From contig JANEZZ010000978.1 of NCBI GenBank assembly GCA_026122225.1, positions 434,001-498,000 of the forward strand: 64,000 nt of DNA, in the 5' to 3' direction. How positions within the stretch are numbered: position 1 is the stretch's first letter; the number at the start of each line of letters is the position of its first letter. Position numbers and translations under genes: made by a program. Source of the stretch: Heloderma charlesbogerti (Eukaryota > Chordata > Lepidosauria > Squamata > Helodermatidae). Under the pieces are notes generated by a model, which saw only the letters and a list, made by a program, of their open reading frames with translations, had not been told where the DNA came from and did no database searches. Shown here piece after piece: positions 54,211-64,000 of the stretch.

Positions 54211-55071
54211 CTCATACCAGAGAAGGCAAACCATACAAATTCAGATTGAACACAGGTGTAAATTGGTGCAATCTCACAGAAAGAAATCCTTGATAGCAAT
54301 TCTGGGTGTTTAGGCACAGAAGCAAACTCTTCCTTGGCCCCCTGCAGGCAGGAACAGGCCCCTGATTATGCCAAGTGCTCCCTGGAGTAGGACCAGTTTG
54401 CTCACATTTGTGTTTCTGCAGTGATGGCATTATCTGGAGTTTCTCTATGATGGGAAGCATGACTGCCTTGCTTTCTGCATGGAGCATCTTTAAAAAAAGC
54501 CCCAAAGAGAAAACCTGAAATTCAGTGGCTGCATCCCTCTCGCAAGAAAGCAGGGCAGTGGCTACCTACTTTCCCTGCTGGCAGGCATGTCAGAAGTTTA
54601 ATATTCTGGGAAGCTTAAAAAGAATACAAACTGTGTGTCCTGCTAATGAGAGAGCAGGAGAGGCAAAGAGGAATTTTTTGTACATTGCCCCGGAAGACTT
54701 GCTGAGGGAATCTTTTAAATCAAATGCATAAAGGATGAGTAACAGGGCTGTCATGAGGAGAGCAAGGGGTGTATGGAACATGGACTCATGTCTCAGCCCG
54801 GCTGCGCTCCTGCCCCTGTCTGTTCAGGTGGCCCTGCCCCAGAGACCTCAGGGATATCTTGATGACAACACAGCAGTCCATCTTGGCCCTCTTTGGGATG
54901 GAGACCAAGCGAGGGCACATGGCCAAGTGGAGGAGAGGTCTGAGCACCTCGGTCTTGCCAATGGCATCAGCAAAGGAGGGCCCCCGAGTGACAGCTTTTG
55001 GAAAGGAAGATGAAACCAAGTCATGGAAAATGGATGTAATGTCAAAATCAACGGAAGGAAGAGGTTAGGAA
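54211..55071. other. Unassigned intronic sequence
   Basis: No gene or transposon recognised. Overlapping open frames of 60-100 codons at 54.73-55.07 kb show no family signature. Confidence 0.4.
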
Positions 55072-55491
55072 AAATTTCCCTCTGCTTGTTGCTGAGAATC
55101 ACCCAGACATCCCTGTGTAGTAGTAGCAGTAGTAGTATTAACATTTCTATACTGCCCCATAGCTGAAGCTCTCTGGGCGGTTTACACAAGTTAAAACATT
55201 AAACACATTATAAATTTCCCTCTGCTTGTTGCTGAGAATCACCCAGACATCCCTGTGTAGTAGTAGCAGTAGTAGTATTAACATTTCTATACTGCCCCAT
55301 AGCTGAAGCTCTCTGGGCGGTTTACACAAGTTAAAACATTAAACACATTATAAATTTCCCTCTGCTTGTTGCTGAGAATCACCCAGACATCCCTGTGTAG
55401 TAGTAGCAGTAGTAGTATTAACATTTCTATACTGCCCCATAGCTGAAGCTCTCTGGGCGGTTTACACAAGTTAAAACATTAAACACATTAT
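55072..55491 (-). repeat. Perfect tandem triplication, 140-bp unit
   Basis: Three units starting at 55072, 55212 and 55352, identical as far as I can read. Each holds TTTCCCTCTGCTTGTTGCTG, an AGT-type microsatellite and the reversed L2-group 3' hairpin (CTGCCCCATAGCTGAAGCTC, TCTGGGCGGTTT). So the unit spans the junction between host DNA and the L2 3' end. Confidence 0.95.
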
Positions 55492-56530
55492 AAAAACTTT
55501 AAAAGCCATTTACATAAAAGCACACAGACAATATATGCAAAGAACATATAACTAAAAACAACTTTGAACTGTCCATCATAACTAAAGACACATTCAGGAC
55601 TGATTAAAACTCATCATGTGCTGCCAAATGCCTGGGAAAAGAGATAGGTCTTAACCTAGCGCCAAATACATGTTGGCGCCAGGCAGACCTCATCAGGGAG
55701 CTTGTTCCACAGATGGGGGGGCCACCACTGAGAAGGCCTTCTCTGTCGTTGCTGCCTTCCAAGCTTCCCTTGGAGGAGGCACTTGGAGGAGGACCTTAGA
55801 CACTGTACACAGAGTAGGTTCGTTTTGGGAGAGGCGTGCCATCAGGTATTGTGGTCCTGAGCCATGTAGGGTTTTATAGATTAAAACCAGCACCTTGAAT
55901 TGAGCTTGGAAGCATATAGGCAGCCAGTGCAAACAGGCCATGTGTGGACCTTCTGGTCTCCGTTATCAATCTGACCGCTGCATTTTGCGTGAGCTGCAGC
56001 TTCCAAACCGTCTTCAAAGGCAGCTCACGTAGAGTGCCTTGCAATAATCTAACTTGGAGGTTACCAGAGCATAGACAACTGAAGCCTGTCCAGATAGGGG
56101 TGTAGCTGGGCCACCAACCAAAGCTGGTAGAAGGCACTTAGTGCCACTGAGGCCACCTGAGCCTCAAGGGACAAAGATGGTTCCAGGAGGACCCCCAAGC
56201 TACAGACCTGCTCCTTCAGAGGGAGTGCAACCCCATCCAGAACAGGTTGAGCACTCTCCATCTGGTCAGCAGAATCATGCACCAACAGCATCTCAGTTTT
56301 GTCTGAACTGAGTTTCAGTTTATTAGCCCTCATCCAGTCTATTTTCACAGCAAGACACTGATTCAGCACATCCACAGCCTCACCTGAAGAAGATGAAAAG
56401 GAGAAATAGAGCTGCGTGTCATCAGCACACTGATGACAGTGCACTCCAAAACTCTGGATGACTGCACTCAACTATTTCATGTAGATGTTGAACAGCATGG
56501 GGGACAAAACTGACCCCTGTGGAACCCTAT
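55492..56530 (-). mobile_element. L2-group LINE, 5' truncated
   Basis: Minus-strand copy of the last about 1.1 kb of the L2-group element, from the PQGS-region of the RT (CCTGTGGAACCC at about 56515) to the 3' end, which runs into the triplication. Translated pieces include the CHQCADDTQLYFSFSSSSGE block (YADD changed to CADD), DWMRANKLKLSSDKTEMLL and LGVLLEPSLSLEAQV. It is 5' truncated and has several frameshifts. Confidence 0.9.
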
Positions 56531-56702
56531 ATTGGAGAATCCATGGGGCCGAGCAGTGTTCCCAACAGAGTAACCTCAGTTCCTCTATTTATCCCCTTCT
56601 GTAACCACCTGAGTGTAGCTTTTCTGTGCTTGAGGGAGACAGGGGAGAGGATCTCTTCATTGTTCCTGTCTGCCATTGGCTGCTGGAGCGTTCTGTGGCC
56701 CA

Positions 56703-56775
56703 AACGTATTTCTTTATTTGATTTGTACCCCACCTTTCTACCAAAAAATGGCACTCAAGGCTACTCATTAAAACT
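56703..56775 (-). mobile_element. L2-like LINE 3' end
   Basis: Reverse complement of the 3' end at 3095-3255: CTTGAGTGCCATTTTTTGGT, AGAAAGGTGGGGTACAAATC, then an AAAT-type tail. Confidence 0.7.
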
Positions 56776-57884
56776 AGAACTTGCACAGTGATCAGAGCGC
56801 ACTTGAGCCATCCTTCATGTGTCGTATGAGTTTGCCCTTGGGGACTCCCCATTTTAATACTTGCGTTCCTTGTTGGCCACCCTGTCACTGCAGTTACGGT
56901 AATTGGGATGCCATGATGTGGGAGGTAGGAGTGCATCCGGAAGGGCAGCTTCCTGGTGATGCATTACACACCTCCATGTGCTGTCAGGTGTGTGCATGCG
57001 AAGCTACGTTGACAGCCCTCCCCCAAAGACAGGACAGATGACACGAAAGATGCCTCTTCCTTCTTGTCCACGTGCAGCCAGTGAAGGCCTCAAACAACTG
57101 TTGGTGTCAGTTATTGGGAGACCTGTTGTCCTTTTCGGGCCAGAGGTTAAGGGATACTCATCGTGGCAGGGAAGCTGCTTATTGCCCATAACCTCCTGCT
57201 GCTGGCTGGCTGGCTGGCTGGCCTGGCCTGGCCAGTCCTGTCCACTGGCCCTCCTTCAGAGGCTTCATTGCCCAGGGGCAAACATAGGCAGAAAAGAAAC
57301 AGCTCAGGTGTGTCCAGGGTGAGATTGTGCCACAATGCTGGGCTCCGAGAGCGGACCTGCAGTTGTAAGGCATGGCAGCAGCTGGGGTCATTGCATTTGC
57401 TTCTTTATCAACCTGTGTGTTGAGAGTTATTTGCTGGTCCTTCATTCTCAACATTGCAGAAATGCAGAGCTGAGTGAAAATGTTATTTTGAAGTTTTGAC
57501 AGCTTGAGAGGGCAATATTGATTGACATTAAAATTTTGCCTTCACAATTTGGACCCGCCTGGATCAAAAGGAAAACATAAATTCCAAATCAGAATTTTTG
57601 CAGGAGAACAAGTCTTTTCCAGGAATATTTGTGAGATGGAATGGGGTGGGGGTGGCTTTATTGGGTGGATTATTTAATCATGTTCCCAACCCTAAGCCCC
57701 AAGTGTAAATAAAGCTCCACTGGAATGTTGAGGATAATGGAAAAAGGCATTGGCATGAGAGAGAGAGCTGGGAATGAGTGTGATTTTCTTTTGTAGTATT
57801 GTAGTCAAGTCCTCTTTCATAGCATAACCAACAAACTGCAGCTCAAAAAGCTTCCTGAAACAGAAGACACTAATGTTTGTCCCT
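56776..57884. other. Unassigned intronic sequence
   Basis: No gene or transposon recognised, apart from a short CTGG tandem at about 57200-57230. Confidence 0.4.
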
Positions 57885-60800
57885 TGCCTGTTGTTGTTTA
57901 TTCTGTCAGTCGCTTCCAACTCTTCATGACTTCATGGACCAGCCCACGCCAGAGCTTCCTGTCGGCTGTCACCACCCCCAGCTCCCCCAAGGTCGAGTCC
58001 ATCACCTCCAGAATATCATCCATCCATCTTGCCCTTGGTTGGCCCCTCTTCCTTTTGCCTTCCACTTTCCCTAGCATCAGCATCTTCTCCAGGGTATCCT
58101 GTCTTCTCATGATGTGGCCAAAGTACTTCAGTTTTGCCTTTCATATCCTTCCCTCAAGTGAGCAGTCTGGCTTTATTTCCTGGAGTATGGACTGGTTTGA
58201 TCTTCTTGCAGTCCAAGGCACTCTCAGAATTTTCCTCCAGCACCACAGTTCAAAAGCATCTATCTTCCTTCGCTCAGCCTTCCTTATGGTCCAGCTCTCA
58301 CAGCCATAGGTTACTACGGGGAGTACCGTTGCTTGAACTATGCGGACCTTTGTTGTCAGTGTGATGTCTCTGCTCTTCACTATTTTATCAAGATTTGTCA
58401 TTGCTGTCCTCCGAAGAAGTAAACGTCTTCTGATTTCCTGGCTGCAGTCAGCGTCTGCAGTAATCTTTGCGCCTAGAAAGACAAAGTCTGTCACTGCCTC
58501 CACGTTTTCTCCCTCTGTTTGCCAGTGATCAATCAAGCTGGTTGCCATAATCTTGGCTTTTTGAGGTTTAACTGCAACCCAGCTTTTGCACTTTCTTCTT
58601 TCACCTTCGTCATGAGGTTCCTCAGCTCCTCCTCGCTTTCAGCCATCAAAGTGGTATCATCTGCATATCGGAGATTGTTAATGTTTCTTCCAGCGATTTT
58701 AACTCCAGCCTTGGCTTCATCAAGCCCAGCATGTCGCATGATGTGTTCTGCGTACAGGTTGAATAAGTAGGGTGAGAGTATACAACCCTGCCGTACTCCT
58801 TTCCCAATCTTAAACCAGTCCGTTGTTCTGTGGTCTGTTCTTACCGTTGCTACTTGGTCGTTATACAGATTCCTCAGGAGGCAGACAAGATGACTTGGTA
58901 TCCCCATAGCACCAAGAACTTGCCACAATTTGTTATGATCCACACAGTCAAAGGCTTTAGAATAGTCAATAAAACAGAAATAGATGTTTTTCTGAAACTC
59001 CCTGGCTTTCTCCATTATCCAGCGGATATTGGCAATTTGGTCTCTAGTTCCTCTGCCTTTTCGAAACCCAGCTTGTCCATCTGGCAATTCTCATTCTATG
59101 AATTGCTGGAGTCTACCGTGCAAGATCTTGAGCATTACCTTACTGGCATGTGAAATAAGTGCCACTGTTCGATAGTTTGAACATTCTTTGGTGCTTCCCT
59201 TTTTTTGGTATGGGGATATAAGTTGATCTTTTCCGATCTGTTGGCCATTCTTGTGTTTTCCAAATTTGCTGGCATATGGCATGCATCACCTTAACAGCAT
59301 CATCTTGCAAGATTTTAAACAGTTCAGCTGGGATACCGTCATCTCCTGCTGCCTTGTTATAAGCAATGCTTCTTAAGGCCCATTCAACCTCACTCTTCAG
59401 GATGTCTGGCTCTAGCTCATTGACCACACCGTCAAATCTATCCCTGATATTATTATCCTTCCTATACAGATCTTCCGTATATTCTTGCCACCTTTTCTTG
59501 ATCTCTTCTGCTTCTGTTAGGTCCTTGCCATCTTTGTTTTTGATCATACCCATTTTTGCCTGGAATTTACCTCCGATGTTTCTAATTTTCTGGAAGAGGT
59601 CTGTTGTCCTTCCTATTCTATTACCTTCTTCCGCTTCCGTGCATTGCTTTTTAAAAAATAATTCCTTATCTCTTCTGGCTAACCTCTGGAATTTTGTATT
59701 TAATTGGGCATATCTCCCCCTATCACTGTTGCCTTTTGCTTTCCTTCTTTCTTGGGCTGCTTCCAGTGTCTCAGCAGACAGCCATCTTGCCTTCTTGGTT
59801 TTCTTTTTCTTTGGGACTTTTTTTGTTGCCACCTCCTGAACAATGTTGCAAACTTCTGTCCATAGTTCTTCTGGGACCCTATCTACTAAATCTAGTACCT
59901 TAAATTTATTCTTCACCTCCACTGCATATTCATTAGAAATATTAGTGAGCTCATATCTAACTGATCTGTGGGTCTTCCCTGTTCTCTTTAGTCTGATTCT
60001 AAATTGTGCAATAAGAAGTTTGTAGTCTGAACTACAATCAGCTCCAGGTCTCGTTTTTACCAACTGCATAGATGTCCGCCACCTTTGGCTACCAAGGATG
60101 TAGTCAATCTGATTTCGATGTCGACCGTCTGGTGAAGTCCATGTATAAAGTCGTCTCTTAGGTTGTTGGAAGAGAGTGTTTGTTATGCAGTGAGTTGTCT
60201 TGGCAAAATTCTATCAGCCTATGCCCTGCTTCATTTTGTTCTCCCAGACCATGCTTGCCTGTAATTCCAGGTGTCGTTTGACTACCCACCTTAGCATTCC
60301 AGTCTCCTGTAATGAAAATAGCATCTTTTTTTGGCGTACTATCCAGTAGGTGCTGCAGATCCTCATAGAACTGATCTACTTCTGCTTCTTCAGCATCTGT
60401 GGTTGGGGCGTATATTTGGATCACTGTGATGTTAAATGGCTTACCCAGAATTCGAATTGAGATCATTCTGTCATTTTTTGGATTGTATCCAAGCACTGCT
60501 TTATCCACTTTATTATTAATTATGAAGGCTACTCCATTTCTTCTGTGTTCCTCTTGTCCACAGCAGTAGATCTGGTGGTCATTTGATGTGAAGTGGCCCA
60601 TTCCAGTCCATTTCAGTTCACTGACACCCAAAATGTCTATATTTAATCTTGACATCTCCCCAATAACCACATCCAATTTGCCCTGGCTCATAGATCTTAC
60701 ATTCCAGGTTCCTAAGGTGTGTTGATCTTTAGAACATCGGATTCGTCGTTCACCACCAGCACCATAGGCTGCTAGCCGTCCTTTCAGCTTTGAGCTAGCT

Positions 60801-60945
60801 GCGTCATCACATCTGGGGCTAGTTGAACTTATCCTCTGTTCCTCCCCAGTAGCATTTTGACCATCTTCCGACCTGGGAGTCCCATCTTCCGATGGTATAC
60901 TGACATATCTCTGGTTGTACGGCCATAAAAGCTACTACTAACTTT
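57885..60945 (-). mobile_element. BovB (RTE) LINE, nearly full length
   Basis: About 3.06 kb on the minus strand. The 3' end lies at about 57885 with a GTTGTTGTTTA (reversed AAC-type) tail, and the 5' UTR reaches to about 60945. BovB is an RTE-clade LINE that is abundant in squamates and ruminants and is known for transfer between them. Length matches the usual roughly 3.2 kb of BovB, so little is missing. The right boundary is approximate. Confidence 0.93.
57898..60691 (-). pseudogene. BovB endonuclease-RT ORF, broken
   Basis: Starts MSQGKLDVVIGEMSRLNIDI with the endonuclease blocks GVSELKWTGMGHF, IQIYAPTTDAEEAEVDQFYE and FITGDWNAKVGSQTTPG (to 60158). It continues in other frames: SDYKLLIAQFRIRL and RRDKELFFKKQ (59140-60069), then the RT with QAGFRKGRGTRDQIANIRWI, FIDYSKAFDCVDHNKLW, GVRQGCILSPYLFNLYAEHI and the catalytic LRYADDTTLMAES (58533-59087), then VTYGCESWTIRKAE and the C-terminal GQPRARWMDDI. 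Three frameshifts (near 60150, 59270, 58545) and two in-frame stops (59088-59090 and near 58141) were counted. It is not functional as read, but close to intact. Confidence 0.92.
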
Positions 60946-61094
60946 AGGGTCCTATGGCAATGGCTTCATATAAAACTGGCAAATATCAGCTAGCTTAAAA
61001 AAGGGGGAGTCTCTGGACTGAGGCCTCTTGAAACTGCCTGGATTGATGCAGTGCATGAATGCTGCCAGATGTTGACTCTAAAGCAAGGGCGCCT

Positions 61095-61250
61095 CCTTCA
61101 TGGGATTTTACAGGGGTCCAGATGCCAACTTCTGCTGTTTGTAACCCTCCTGTGTTTTCCCTCAGCTTCTTCCACCTTTATTCTTATCACAAAAAACACT
61201 TACGGAGGGAAAGACAGAATAGGCCTGTTCAGCTCTACAGGCAATGGAAT
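61095..61250 (-). mobile_element. MITE-like element, family B, copy 4 (partial)
   Basis: Matches the reverse complement of 32084-32308 over its middle: GTAACCCTCCTGTGTTTTCC, CAGCTTCTTCCA, CACAAAAAACAC and AAAGACAGAATAGG. Both ends are diverged. Confidence 0.6.
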
Positions 61251-61374
61251 TGCTCCTACACCATAATTTATTACCTCATGAAATAGGGTGTTGAGACCTC
61301 TGCTTCTCTAACTCTCAACTTGCTTCTGCATCTAATTTAAACTTTATTTTAGAAAGCCTCTGGAAATTGCTGAC

Positions 61375-61585
61375 TGAGATCTTAATGGGCTACCTCTATA
61401 CTTCATTCTACTGCTGCTGTTTTTGAATTGCATGGCTGTTTTACTGTAACTGTTTGCTTCTGTTTTTTGTATTATTTTATCAATGGTTTTGTTAGTTGCT
61501 TGTTTTAAAGTTGTGAACTGCTGCGGAATTGTTGGTTCAACCATGGTAGATAAATATTTTAAAATAAAACATAAATAAATAATGC
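61375..61585 (+). mobile_element. L2-like LINE 3' end
   Basis: T-rich region, then GTTGTGAACTGCTGCGGAAT, ATGGTAGATAAATATTTTAA and a AAATAAATAA tail. It looks like a diverged member of the L2-group 3' ends. Confidence 0.5.
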
Positions 61586-63414
61586 CCTTACTCCATTCTG
61601 TAAATGAGCCAAAGAGAGCTGTGGAGAGCTGATTATGAAACTGCCCAGGAACCAGAAGAAATATAGCCAATACTTGGTCTTAGGGTGGGGTGTGGGAGGC
61701 AGTTTCCTTGATACATGTCACATGGATGCAAGTTAGCACCCAAGTGGACATTCCAGAAATGTTCTTGGGAAATGCTGTGATTCAGGAGGGCAAAGTTGCA
61801 GTGTCATTGACCCATGGATTGTGTGGGTCGTGGGCTCCTTTGTATCCATCAACCATGAAGATGGCTGGGGAGGTAAACCAGGCCCAGCTGAAGGCTCCTC
61901 CTTGTGTTTTATGCTGGGCAGTGGGAACTGGATGTGCTCGTATAGCACATCCTATCTCCAAAGAATGCCCCATATATAGACTTGCCTTTAGACAGAGGAA
62001 TCTTTGAGCCTCTTTCATCTTCCTATTTCTATGGACAGGAAATCTGGCTTGACATTTTGAAGCAAATCTGCACAACTCTTTTCCAAGAAATGTAGCGCTT
62101 AGATTCTAGTTGACAATAGTTTTCTTTTTCTGCTCTGAATTAAATCACCATCGATAAACTATTTAGCTAGTGGAAAATAGGAATTGTTCTGCATTTGGCA
62201 TCAAGAAGCATTAGCTCTTGGATGTATTTATTCTGGATCTCAATGCTAAAACTGTTTTCAGGAAGGTGGCGGGGGGGCCCTGTGGGAGGAAAGAAGATGC
62301 TAAATGCTGAAGAGTGTCACTTTCCCAGTTCCACGGGTATGTAAAGCGATTACCCTCAGGTTGGATCAAAAGGCAGATGTGGAAAACATGTTATTTAAAT
62401 TTCAAAAACTCCAACTCCTTGCCTAATGGCTGTCAGACCTGCTAAGTCTCACCACAAAGCAGGTTAGAGATGCTGCCTCCTCTTTGAAAGCTTTTGTTTG
62501 AAAAACTAACAAGCCCGAGGGATATGGTAGGACTAGCAACTGGACTGGCAGGGAATGTTGAGACAAGCAGCAGGGAGACTACTGGGGCATGCAGATGCTC
62601 ATCCTCTTCTGGCTGGTCAGATGACATGTTCCATGTGCAGGGCCAGGATGCCACTCCTGCTGAGCAGGTTCATGTGTTCAGGAGCCCAAAGATGGAGACA
62701 GCAGAGTCTACATCTGGGCAGGAGATGTGACATCCAGACCAAAGCATTTCTGCTGTAGTTTTTCTTGTCTTTGATTTGGTTTATCTCTTGAATTCCTTCC
62801 TTGCCCTTGGGCTGCTCCTCATGTGTTTGCTGAACAGATGCACTACCTTCCTTGAGATTGTGTATTTTTAAAGATAGTGCTAAATATGTGCAAATACAGC
62901 TGTGCACATTGGACACAGGAGACACTTTGAGATGTGCCATTAGGTGATGGCAGTTGTGGGTCGGGGAGTTCTTGGGGTGTCTCTTTGGCATTGTGAAATG
63001 ACTGGAGTCATGCAAGGTCAAAAACAACCCTCTCCTTCGTCCTGCAAAGACATTTGAGAGATGGCCATGATGAATGCCCCAAATCAGGAGGTAGGAAACA
63101 AACACAGGGAAAAAGAGGCTGGAATGGTGGAATCAAGAACTTCACACAGTGGTTTTTCTAAACACAAACAAGGGATGTAGTGGAAAAGTTGGTGCCCATG
63201 TAATGAGGCCATCCTTCATACAAAGAAACCTGAAAGTGGAGCATTCTTTGGGACAGATTATGTGATGGAGTTTGCTCTGCAAATAATCCATACTGTTTTC
63301 TGGTACAAGTCACATGGCCCATTGGCACACCCTCTATTTGCTTCACTCACCCTTACCTGTTGGGGGATTCTCTTAATGAACCAGTGTAAAGACTGCATCG
63401 CCACGGGTGCTAGT
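61586..63414. other. Unassigned intronic sequence
   Basis: No gene or repeat recognised in about 1.8 kb. Confidence 0.4.
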
Positions 63415-63782
63415 AGAACTGGGCATGTTTAGCCTTGGGAAGAGAAGACTGAGGGGAGATATGATAGCGCCCTTCAAGTCCTTGAAAGGTTGCCACAGAG
63501 AGGAAGGCCAGGCTCTCATCCCAGAGTGCAGGACACGGAATAATGGGCTCAAGTTCCAGGAAGCCAGATTCCGACTGAACATCAGGAAAAACTTCCTGTT
63601 AGAGCAAGATGACAATGGAACCCATGACCTAGGGAGGTGGTGGGCTCTCCCGCACTGGAAGCATTCAAGATGAAGCTGGACAGCCACTTGTCAGGGATGC
63701 TTTGACTTGGATTCTTGCACTGAGCAGGGGGCTGGACTCGATGGTCTTATAGGCCCCCTCCAACCCTGCTATTCTGTGATTC
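63415..63782 (+). mobile_element. CR1 LINE 3' fragment
   Basis: Last about 370 bp of CR1: [20 protein letters not shown] and NGLKFQEARFRLNIRKNF, then the 3' UTR and a CTATTCTGTGATTCC tail. Confidence 0.93.
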
Positions 63783-64000
63783 CAGTCTGAGAATGATAGG
63801 TTGAAAATATGTTTACCCATTTCCCTTGTGACTGGAACAACTTTCAGGGGGCATGTCCTTCTTTCCCTCCCTCTCCCTCTCTACTTTCCAATTATATCCC
63901 ACATCAGCTTCCCTTCAATGAGCACCTCAATAATATGGCCTCTCCCCCACTACATTAAAGCAAGCCTCCCCCCGCCATAGCAAATGGGGGCTTCCAACCC

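Larger units (their letters stand above)
45840..64000 (+). other. GFRA2: GFRA2 intron 3 (continues past the window)
   Basis: At least 18.1 kb. No exon 4 sequence (domain 2, with the conserved CLDAAKACNLND block) was found in any frame. Repeats are listed separately. Stretches without an assigned repeat are 45.84-47.09, 54.21-55.07, 56.78-57.88 and 61.59-63.41 kb. A short CTGGCTGG tandem lies at about 57200-57230. Confidence 0.85.

Noticed and set aside
54735..55068. Possible exon or retropseudogene in overlapping open frames
   Set aside because: Neither frame shows a known protein. No poly-A remnant or splice context was seen.
55072..55491. CRISPR-like array
   Set aside because: The three units are contiguous identical 140-bp blocks without unique spacers, and the unit contains a LINE 3' end in a vertebrate intron.

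Overview
This is a vertebrate nuclear window, most probably from a squamate reptile (lizard or snake). The repeat mix points there: a nearly complete BovB (RTE) LINE, several CR1 copies with ATTCTATG-type tails, many L2-group copies, an L3/CR1-like fragment, a MIR-like SINE and several non-autonomous DNA transposon families. The species cannot be named from sequence alone.

Only one host gene is recognisable: GFRA2 (GDNF family receptor alpha-2, the neurturin co-receptor) on the + strand. A CpG-island promoter lies at about 28.85-31.4 kb. Exon 1 codes for the signal peptide (coding part 29860-29899), exon 2 is 43451-43765 and exon 3 is 45756-45839. The rest of the gene lies beyond the right edge. 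Intron 1 is 13.55 kb, intron 2 is 1.99 kb with a GC-AG boundary, and intron 3 continues for more than 18 kb. All three junctions are phase 1, so exons 2 and 3 can each be skipped in frame.

Upstream of GFRA2 (1-28.8 kb) the sequence is intergenic and repeat-rich: CR1 and L2 fragments, a full-length L2-group LINE with duplicated 5' monomers and one frameshift (3.3-7.07 kb), a 5'-truncated CR1 (13.35-16.01 kb), and three copies of an unusual fold-back DNA element (8978-9458, 10883-11768, 21662-22539). Each fold-back copy has TAGGG(A/G)TG termini and an 8-bp target duplication, as in hAT transposons, around nested palindromes. This family is the most novel-looking item in the window. About 26.1-32.1 kb, around the promoter, holds no recognisable transposon.

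Intron 1 carries MITE-like elements, a pair of inverted MITEs 330 bp apart, a MIR-like SINE and an L3-like fragment. Intron 3 holds the most complex layering: an old minus-strand CR1 (48475-54210) broken by a MITE-like element, a younger plus-strand CR1 and a 1.6-kb terminal-inverted-repeat element. Further right are a perfect 140-bp tandem triplication on an L2 tail and the BovB LINE (57885-60945). No rRNA, tRNA, other host gene or CRISPR array was recognised. Family names rest on remembered family features and on comparison between copies inside the window; no database was searched.
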